Assembly (NCBI GenBank): GCA_016704345.1
Contig: JADJAH010000008.1
Location: forward strand, 1-12,827
DNA from: Ignavibacteria bacterium
GTDB taxonomy: Bacteria > Bacteroidota > Ignavibacteria > Tepidaquicellales > Tepidaquicellaceae
DNA: 12,827 nt
Reading direction: 5' to 3'
The notes beneath the pieces are model-generated. The model was given only the letters and a program-made list of their open reading frames with translations, did no database searches and was not told where the DNA came from. Positions 7,050-12,827 of the stretch are shown in pieces; within the stretch, counting starts at the first letter, position 1; each line of letters begins with the position of its first letter. The position numbers and the translations under genes were made by a program.

Positions 7050-7319
7050 ATGATGCATTTTTGTAATGTGCACAAAGAAGTGCACAAGTTAACAACTCTG
7101 AATATGATCAATAACAGGAAAGCAAGTAATTTGAAGACATCAAGAGGATACAGGCTTAAGAACTCTACACACAGTTTGATTGAAAGAATACAGTTGATAA
7201 CACACGGAAGCAAAGATATTGTAATAAGCAGAGCAGTCAAATTGTATTACAATGAGATTAATAACATGGGCAAGGCTTCTGTTCCGGAAAGTAAAACGTT
7301 ACACAAAAAGCATAAATAA
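7050..7319 (+). CDS. Small ribbon-helix-helix-like protein
   Basis: This is an 89-residue basic protein, or 71 residues if translation begins at the internal ATG at 7104 (M19). Residues 33-70 (GYRLKNSTHSLIERIQLI, then THGSKDIVISRAVKLYYNEI) have the ribbon-helix-helix layout: a short strand with alternating R and K, a first helix with L-I-x-R-I, a G-S turn, and a second helix with V-I-x-R-A-x-x-x-Y-Y. Such proteins dimerise and bind palindromic operators, often their own. The tail is lysine/histidine-rich. The 7-bp inverted repeat at 7067-7086 lies inside the longer frame but just upstream of M19, which would suit an autoregulatory site if M19 is the real start. No Shine-Dalgarno sequence decides between the starts. 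The gene ends 27 nt before the S74 gene at 7347, so it could be co-transcribed with the surface-protein genes and regulate them. It could also be a toxin-antitoxin antitoxin, but no toxin partner is seen. Confidence 0.6.
   Translation: MMHFCNVHKEVHKLTTLNMINNRKASNLKTSRGYRLKNSTHSLIERIQLITHGSKDIVISRAVKLYYNEINNMGKASVPESKTLHKKHK
7067..7086. promoter_or_regulatory. Inverted repeat TGTGCAC-N6-GTGCACA, possible operator
   Basis: TGTGCAC at 7067-7073 and GTGCACA at 7080-7086 are a perfect 7-bp inverted repeat with spacer AAAGAA. It lies 18 nt before the alternative start at 7104 of the ribbon-helix-helix-like gene. A protein-binding site is possible, but no binding evidence exists. Confidence 0.35.
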
Positions 7320-7346
7320 CTTTTCTTAATTTGAATATCTGACAAA

Positions 7347-8842
7347 ATGAAAACGAAATTACATCATACAGGAAAACTGATTTTGCTTCTTTTGATGTTT
7401 GCAACTCCGGTTATTTCGCAAAGCATTATTAACACTGTCGGTACAGACGGGATGTTTGCGATCAAAGATGCAACAAATAACTTTCTGACTTTGAGCCAAA
7501 CTACAGGTCTAGTGAATATACTCAGGACATTCCGGCAAGGGAATACATTCAACTCAACTACAGGAATTATGTTTAAAGGTGCTGACAGGTTTTGCATAAC
7601 TATGGAACAAACAATATGTTTATGGGAATTAGCTCCGGGAATTTTACTATGACAGGGACTGATAATACTGTAATTGGAATGAATACTCTAAGATCCAACA
7701 CAACAGGTTATCAAAATACAGCTATGGGACTGAATGCTTTAGGCGACAATGTCAGCGGCAGTTATATGACTGCATTTGGATATAAATCTTTATCATCCAA
7801 CTATAATGGATTTTACAATACAGCTCTAGGATATCAAACTTTATTCACAAATTACGGCGGCAGTTATAACACTGCAGTTGGAAGCTGGTCTTTATATAAC
7901 AACACAAATGGTCATTCTAACACAGCTTTAGGAATGAATACCTTGAGTCAGAACACTACAGGTATTCAAAATACAGCCATAGGATATTCATCTTTATATG
8001 CCAACTTCAACGGCAATAATAACACAGCAATGGGCTTTGAATCTTTAAGATTTACCACCACCACTTCTCAAAACACAGCCGTAGGTTATCGTTCTTTATA
8101 CAATAATCAGGGCAACTACAATACTGCACTCGGTCACAATGCCGGATCAACAATTACAACAGGAGCAAATTTAACCTGTATAGGAATTGATGCAGCACCA
8201 AGCACGGCTACTGCTATAGATCAGGTTACTCTTGGCAATGGCTTTGTTCAGTCACTTCGCTGTAATGTGCAGACAATTTCAAGCTTATCAGACGCAAGAG
8301 ATAAAAAGAATATTACAGACCTGACTCTCGGACTTGATTTTTTAATGAAGGTAAAGCCGCGTCAGTTCAACTGGGATAAAGAGAATGGTATGAAGGAAAC
8401 AAATCAGACGGAAGCAAAATGAAAGAAACACGTCGGCAGGATTCATTTCTCAAGAACTTGATGAAGCTCAGACAAATGAAAATGCAGAATGGCTGAATCT
8501 TGTTTTGAAGGATAATCCCGATAAGCTTGAAGCTACTTACGGAAATCTTCTGCCGGTGATGGTGAAAGCAATACAGGAGTTAAAAGTTGAAAGTGAAAAG
8601 TTAAAAGTTGAAAGTGAAAAGTTAAAGTTGAAAGTGAGAAATTGAAGGTTGAAAGTGAGAAATTGAAAGTTGAAAGTGAGAAGTTGAAAGCAGAAAATGT
8701 TGAACAGAAGAATGAGAATATAGAAATGGAACAGAGACTTTTAAAATTGGAACAAAGACAAAACAGATTGGTCAGCGAGTCAGAAAAAATTAAATCAAAA
8801 GAATTGAAAATAACAGAAGTCAAATCAGGAGATGAGAAATGA
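7347..8842 (+). pseudogene. Secreted beta-roll head protein with C-terminal S74 chaperone and coiled coil, frameshifted
   Basis: ATG at 7347 opens a clear signal peptide (LILLLLMFATPVIS, with Q following) and a short N-domain ending KGADRF. After that come about eight degenerate 'N-T-A-x-G-x-x-S-L-x-x-N-x-x-G' units, the YadA-like left-handed beta-roll head repeat. A Peptidase_S74 (intramolecular chaperone) domain follows (SLSDARDKKNITDLTLGLDF, KPRQFNWDK), then a heptad coiled coil and the TGA at 8840-8842. Compared with its paralogue at 8832-10061, it has four single-base losses: near 7591 (TTTTGCAT where the paralogue has TTTCATGCAT), near 8381 (one A missing in the AAAGAGAATGG run), near 8431 (one C missing after AAAGAAACA) and in the third 21-nt repeat (8622-8641). 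The intended length is about 499 residues. S74 domains trimerise the fibre and then cut themselves off at the conserved serine. Proteins like this are trimeric fibres of phages or bacterial surfaces; here the signal peptide and surface-gene context point to a cell-surface protein. Confidence 0.8.
8580..8683 (+). repeat. Five tandem 21-nt repeats encoding a coiled-coil heptad
   Basis: Units lie at 8580-8600, 8601-8621, 8622-8641, 8642-8662 and 8663-8683, with a decayed sixth unit after. Each encodes one heptad of the type L-K-V-E-S-E-K. The third unit is 20 nt rather than 21, which by itself causes a frameshift. The paralogue has only non-repetitive heptads at this place, so the array is a local expansion. 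Confidence 0.85.
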
Positions 8843-10061
8843 AAAATTACTAATTGTACTAAGCTTTATTATTTCTGCAAGTGTCTATTCCCAAAGCATC
8901 ACCAACACGCTCGGCACGAGCGGGGACTTCACAATCAAAGATGCATCAAACACATATTTGACTCTGACACAGACAACAGGTCAGGTGAATATTCTCAGAT
9001 CACTCAGGTTAGAGAATACAACGAGTTCAACTCTGGGAGTATTGTATAAAGGTGCTGACCGTTTCATGCATAACTATGGAACAAATAATACATTCTTAGG
9101 CATTAACAGCGGTAATTTTAATATGACCGGTTCTTTAAATTTAGGAATCGGAAATAACTCGTTTTATTCCAATACAACGGGATCCTTAAATACTGCTTTA
9201 GGACATCAATCATTATATTTTAATAACACGGGTTATCAGAATACAGCGGTTGGAATCACTTCATTATATAACAACACAAATGGTTTTCAAAACATAGCAG
9301 TTGGAAATTTTTCGTTGTGGAACAACAACAGTGGATCAAAAAATACCGCATTAGGTTTTGAATCTCTTAACTCAAATTTTTCCGGCATTAATAATACAGC
9401 GGTAGGATTTAAATCGTTATTAAATAATAACGGCAATTACAACACGGCATTGGGATACAATGCCGGATCAACAATTACATCCGGCGCGAATTTAACTTGT
9501 CTCGGCATTGACGCCGCACCAAGTTCCGGTACTGCTATAGATCAGGTAACACTTGGCAATGGATTTGTTCAGTCACTTCGCTGTAATGTGCAGACTATCT
9601 CAAGCTTATCTGATATGCGTGATAAAAAGAATATTACAGATCTTACTCTCGGACTTGATTTTTTGATGAAGGTAAAGCCGCGCCAGTTCAACTGGGATAA
9701 AAGAGAATGGTATGAAGGAAATAAATCAGACGGAAGTAAAATGAAAGAAACACCGACAGCGGGATTTATATCGCAAGAGCTTGATGAAGCACAGACTAAT
9801 GAAAATGCAGATTGGCTGAATCTTGTTCTGAAAGATAATCCTGAAAAGCTTGAAGCAACTTATGGTAATCTTCTTCCGGTGATGGTGAAGGCGATACAAG
9901 AGCTTAAAGCCGAGAAAGATGAACTGAAGAACGAAAACAATGAAATGAAACAGAGACTGCTGAACTTAGAGCAAGCACAAAATCTGTTAGTGAGTAAATT
10001 AGAAAAACTTAAATTAAATGACATGGTTATTGAACAAGTTAAATCAGGAGGGGTAAAATGA
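8832..10061 (+). CDS. Secreted beta-roll head protein with C-terminal S74 intramolecular chaperone and coiled coil
   Basis: This intact 409-residue paralogue of the preceding gene starts at ATG 8832, overlapping its end by 11 nt. Residues 1-20 are a signal peptide (LLIVLSFIISASVYS, cleavage before Q21). Residues 22-85 are a small N-domain shared with the paralogue (KDASNTYLTLTQTTGQVNIL). Residues 86-215 carry the beta-roll repeats (for example NTALGFESLNSNFSGINNTA), the YadA/Hep_Hag type of trimeric head. The S74 chaperone runs from about 255 to 350, with the expected cleavage serine S260 in SDMRDKKNI and conserved K265/K266, and PRQFNWDK, FISQELDEA and YGNLLPVMVKAI downstream. Residues 354-393 are a coiled coil. 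In the family the S74 domain folds the trimer and is then released by cutting at the serine. AGGAG at 8827-8831 is unusually close to the start. Two other overlapping secreted genes flank it, suggesting an operon. The substrate or ligand bound by the head cannot be told. Confidence 0.9.
   Translation: MRNEKLLIVLSFIISASVYSQSITNTLGTSGDFTIKDASNTYLTLTQTTGQVNILRSLRLENTTSSTLGVLYKGADRFMHNYGTNNTFLGINSGNFNMTGSLNLGIGNNSFYSNTTGSLNTALGHQSLYFNNTGYQNTAVGITSLYNNTNGFQNIAVGNFSLWNNNSGSKNTALGFESLNSNFSGINNTAVGFKSLLNNNGNYNTALGYNAGSTITSGANLTCLGIDAAPSSGTAIDQVTLGNGFVQSLRCNVQTISSLSDMRDKKNITDLTLGLDFLMKVKPRQFNWDKREWYEGNKSDGSKMKETPTAGFISQELDEAQTNENADWLNLVLKDNPEKLEATYGNLLPVMVKAIQELKAEKDELKNENNEMKQRLLNLEQAQNLLVSKLEKLKLNDMVIEQVKSGGVK
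10047..10060 (+). promoter_or_regulatory. Strong RBS and upstream ATG of the third operon gene
   Basis: AGGAGGGG at 10047-10054 is well spaced before ATG 10058-10060, which overlaps the preceding stop as ATGA. This frame reads MKTTIIVTVF and then leaves the signal-peptide frame at the T-run near 10083-10087. It is the likely true start of the gene annotated from 10074. Confidence 0.65.
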
Positions 10062-10073
10062 AAACAACAATAA

Positions 10074-10784
10074 TTGTTACAGTTTTTCCTGCTAACTATT
10101 ACTTCAATCACATTCAGCCAGAGTGTGATAAATTATCAGACAGGCACAAGCCTTGAAGTTCAGACCGGCGCTTCGGTATGTGCTGATAATGTGATAATGA
10201 ATGGAACACTCACAGGTGGCGGGACAGTATGCGGATTGCTTTCTACACTTAACCTTACAGCATTCATGGAAGGATTTTACAATTCCGCTTCCAATATCCT
10301 AACAAGTGATACTGCGAAAATTTATCTAAGAAGCGCAACTTCTCCATACACTATTATAGATTCAACTAAATCCAAATTAAGTTCATCAGGCTCAGGAACA
10401 TTTACTTTTTCATATCCGGTAAACGGAGTAAATTATTTTATCGTGATAAAGCACAGGAATTCGATAGAGACCTGGAGTAAGACTGCACAAGTATTTACAG
10501 CAGGTTCACTTACATATAATTTCTCAACTGTGAATACACAGGCATACGGAAACAATATGAAACAGGTTGATGCCTCACCGGTGAGATTTGCAATTTACGG
10601 CGGGGATGTGAATCAGGATGGAACAGTTGATGCGACTGATGTAAGTCTTATAGACAATGATGCTGCCAACTTTGCCGCGGGTTATATTGTGACCGATCTT
10701 ACCGGTGACAATTTTGTTGACGGAACTGACTTTGCAATAGCCGATAATAATGCGGCTAATTTTGTTAGTGCAATTATACCGTGA
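10074..10784 (+). CDS. Small secreted protein with beta-rich module and dockerin-like calcium-loop pair
   Basis: The open frame gives 236 residues from TTG 10074. The native start is probably ATG 10058, which has the strong RBS and a 4-nt overlap with the preceding gene. One T too many in the TTTTT run at 10083-10087 then separates that start from the rest; with four Ts the N-terminus reads MKTTIIVTVFLLTITSITFS, an ideal signal peptide. After residue 20 there is a short Q/T/G-rich segment. At 64-165 comes a beta-rich module (FMEGFYNSASN, DTAKIYLRS, IKHRNSIETW, AYGNN). At 176-232 two calcium-loop motifs (D178-D189 DVNQDGTVDATD, D208-D219 DLTGDNFVDGTD) are each followed by a helix with NDAANF or NNAANF, which is dockerin-like. 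The final 170 residues match the C-terminus of the 1243-3710 protein, with long identical DNA tracts. The protein is almost nothing but this module, so the module may serve in attachment or secretion. No type IX sorting domain follows it. Confidence 0.75.
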   Translation: MLQFFLLTITSITFSQSVINYQTGTSLEVQTGASVCADNVIMNGTLTGGGTVCGLLSTLNLTAFMEGFYNSASNILTSDTAKIYLRSATSPYTIIDSTKSKLSSSGSGTFTFSYPVNGVNYFIVIKHRNSIETWSKTAQVFTAGSLTYNFSTVNTQAYGNNMKQVDASPVRFAIYGGDVNQDGTVDATDVSLIDNDAANFAAGYIVTDLTGDNFVDGTDFAIADNNAANFVSAIIP

Positions 10785-10785
10785 G

Positions 10786-10939
10786 TTTTGAGGAGAAATT
10801 AAAAATTAAAAATTAGCTATTAAAAATAGCTTTCGCCCAAGCTGGAGTCTCCGTGCTCTTCGAGACTCCGGCTGAGGCAAAGTGTGCAAAGCTTTGGCGT
10901 CAGAGTCCGGGCAAAGCGCCCGAGACTTCGACTCGGCGG
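10786..10939. repeat. Uninterrupted copy of the dispersed hairpin repeat
   Basis: AT-rich AATTAAAAATT words lead into the small hairpin AGCTATT-AAA-AATAGCT (10815-10831). Next is an 11-bp hairpin with one G-T pair: AGCTGGAGTCT at 10840-10850 with AGACTCCGGCT at 10863-10873, around loop CCGTGCTCTTCG. GCGTCAGAGTC at 10897-10907 is the reconstructed target arm of the IS element. CGGGC-AAAGC-GCCCG (10909-10923) forms a further GC-rich hairpin. The small hairpin could end transcription of the surface-protein operon, but it has no strong T-run. Confidence 0.65.
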
Positions 10940-11057
10940 AAAAACAATAATCGCAAATGTAATGAGTTCAAAATAATACTTTTATATGTTTAAATTCTAA
11001 TTAGATTAACGAAATTATTTTTTTACCTTTATCAAACATCTAACGGAGCATAACTCA
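10940..11057 (+). promoter_or_regulatory. AT-rich leader of the FG-GAP gene
   Basis: This short AT-rich gap must hold the promoter of the gene at 11058. TACCTTTA at 11024-11031 resembles the TAnnTTTG -7 element of Bacteroidota promoters, but lacks the final G and a clear -33 partner. GGAG at 11045-11048 is 9 nt before the start codon and is a plausible ribosome binding site. Confidence 0.3.
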
Positions 11058-12827
11058 ATGAAAATTGTAAATACTTTTATTCTAATTTTAACTTCAATTT
11101 TCTTTTTATTCGGAAAGTGTTATGTTTCGCTTCAGAAAAGATCAATCAGACAGGGATCAAAAATATTTCTTATGAATCATTCAGTAAGGATAAAATTCTT
11201 CATTTAAAAATTCAGATCCGGGAGGTTTTCTTGATGAAAATGGAAATCCTTTGATGATGAATAATAAAAAGACGACGGACTCTTCTTGAGACTGATGCAA
11301 TCTCACAAAGATTTTTTAAACGGAATTACGGCCGGTGACATCAGTTCGGATATTCTGTTTCAGGAGCAGGTGATGTGAACGGAGACGGATATCAGGACAG
11401 TAAGTTAATGGCGCCCCGCTTAATGATGCGTCTTTGCTACATCAGCAGGCAGAGCGTATATATATTTCGGCGGCGCAATTTTTAATTCCAATCCGGATGT
11501 AGTTTAACCGGATCTGCGACAACTAATTATTTGGGATATTCAGTTTCAGCAGCCGGTGATGTAAACGGTGACAGTTATGATGACGTGACAATCGGAGCTT
11601 ATGGTTATTCCGGGATTTACAGGAAGAGCTTTACATTCTTTGGCAGGAGCTAATATGAATACTGTTGCAGATGTTACAATGACAGGCGAAGCAGCCGGAG
11701 ATAATTTGGATATTCCGTTTCGAATGCAGGTGATGTCAATGGTGATGGATTTTTCAGATGTGATAGTCGGCTCTTACGCTTAATGATGCCGGAGGTTCAA
11801 ATTCCGGAGAAGCTTATATCTTTACGGAATGCTTCGATGAATAATACACCGACGTTACCATGGCAGGAGGTGCTGCTGATAATTATTTTGGAACGTCTGT
11901 CTTTCTTCTGCGGGCGATTATAACGGAGACGGATTCTTGATGTAATTATAGGGGCGCAGGGATATTTATCAAATACACAGGAAGGGTATATTTATTTCTG
12001 GGAGAAGCCATTGCGAATAATGGTGCGGATATTACTTTTTACCGGATCCGGCGGTTGTTCTTTAGGTTATTCAGCATCTGAAGCCGGTGATTTTAACGGT
12101 GACGGATATTCAGATGTTGTTATCGGAGCTCGGATATTTAACTTCCAGAGGCCGGGCGCATATTTACTTTGGAATTCCTTTCTCAAAAGGGGGCAGTCCA
12201 TTAACGTTTCACCGGAGAAACTACCAATAATAATTTTTATATCTGTTTCATCTGCTGGTGATGCAAATGGTGACGGATATAGTGATGTAATTATCGGTTC
12301 TCCGGGATTTAATTCCAAACAGGGAAAGGCATATCTTTATTATGGAGGATTCAAAATGATGTGACGATCCGATAAATCTTGAACGGAGAGGCGGCTGGAG
12401 ATAACTTCGGGCTTTTCTGAGTGATTGCAGGAGACGTAAACTCTGACGGCAATTCTGATTTATTGCCGGATCGAATCTTGGAGGAGCAGGCGGTTCGGGT
12501 ACCGGAAGGGCTATATATTTTTCAATGCCATGACAGGTAATGACATCAGTGATATTAATTTTACGGAACGTCTGCAAGTGAAACTCTTTGGTGAATCCGT
12601 ATCTCACGCAGGAGATGTAAATGGCGACGGATTTGATGATAAGGATAATCGGGGCTAAAGGATATAATTCACTTCAGGAAAAGCGTATATATATTTTGCG
12701 GGAAACATTATGAATAATACAACCGATGTAACTCTCTAATAGAATATCAATTGCAGATCAATTGGATCTTCAGTTTCAGCGGCAGGGGATGTAAATGGTG
12801 ACGGATTTGACGATGTGATAGTCGGAG
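11058..12827 (+). pseudogene. Secreted FG-GAP repeat (integrin-alpha-like beta-propeller) protein, partial and frameshifted
   Basis: ATG 11058 opens a signal peptide (MKIVNTFILILTSIFFLFG) and the gene runs beyond the window. At least nine FG-GAP repeats are recognisable across all three frames from their calcium loop G-D-V-N-G-D-G-x-x-D-V-I-x-G. The loop aspartate codons begin at 11372, 11558, 11732, 11916, 12089, 12260, 12433, 12614 and 12788, a period of 171-186 nt or about 58 residues. Between loops are typical pieces such as GRAYIYFGG, MNNTADVTMTGEAAGDN and FGYSVS. FG-GAP blades bind calcium and build propellers used for adhesion or protein contact. Seven blades make one propeller, so nine or more implies a longer array or a second propeller. 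Frame changes occur in nearly every repeat; the longest intact stretch, 12011-12364, is about 117 codons. The loop motifs themselves remain well conserved, which speaks for sequencing indels or very recent damage rather than old decay. Confidence 0.75.

Noticed and set aside
8580..8683. CRISPR array
   Set aside because: The repeats are directly abutting with no spacers, and they encode coiled-coil heptads in frame with the S74 gene.
8533..8823. Minus-strand frame rich in L, S, T, F and N repeats
   Set aside because: It is the antisense reading of the 21-nt coiled-coil repeat array and is low complexity.
7347..10784. Prophage tail module
   Set aside because: S74 domains suggested tail fibres, but the proteins have signal peptides and no baseplate, tape-measure, lysis or packaging genes are present.
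10607..10784. Type IX secretion C-terminal sorting domain
   Set aside because: The C-terminus consists of two calcium-loop/helix units and ends there. The beta-sandwich sorting domain expected for type IX cargo is not visible.

Overview
The window looks like a chromosomal accessory stretch from an FCB-group bacterium, most likely Ignavibacteria or another Bacteroidota/Chlorobi lineage. The evidence is AT-rich DNA with interspersed AATTAAAAATT-type intergenic runs, secreted LamG, P-domain and FG-GAP proteins, tail-fibre-like proteins with a C-terminal S74 chaperone, and a recurring C-terminal module ending in a dockerin-like pair of calcium loops. This assignment is an inference from family knowledge.

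Layout. 1-181: end of a DHFR/RibD-C-type gene. 357-741: frameshifted VOC/PhnB-like gene. 742-1242: intergenic DNA with dispersed repeats. 1243-3710: large secreted LamG + P-domain + dockerin-like protein, broken by about eight frameshifts. 3716-3889 and 5355-5446: one dispersed hairpin repeat, split by an IS110-family element at about 3890-5354 with an intact transposase. 5438-6911 (minus strand): helical repeat-like protein of unknown function, frameshifted. 7050-7319: small ribbon-helix-helix-like protein. 7347-10784: three overlapping secreted-protein genes, two S74 paralogues (the first frameshifted, the second intact) and a short protein sharing its C-terminal module with the 1243-3710 protein. 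10786-10939: another copy of the hairpin repeat. 11058 to the window end: secreted FG-GAP (integrin-alpha-like propeller) protein with at least nine repeats, heavily frameshifted and running off the window.

The most interesting structure is the IS110 element. It has short imperfect inverted ends (3891-3905 and 5341-5354), which point to the IS1111-type subgroup. It sits inside one arm of a palindromic host repeat. Removing it restores an 11-bp arm, GCGTCAGAGTC, that pairs perfectly with GACTCTGACGC at 5377-5387, and an uninterrupted copy of that arm is at 10897-10907. The roughly 280-nt non-coding stretch after the transposase contains short segments matching both target flanks and the element's own ends, as expected of a bridge (seek) RNA.

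The frameshifts are numerous and often restore a recognisable domain when bridged by one base. Many may therefore be assembly or sequencing indels rather than biological decay. This should be settled before any of these genes is called dead.
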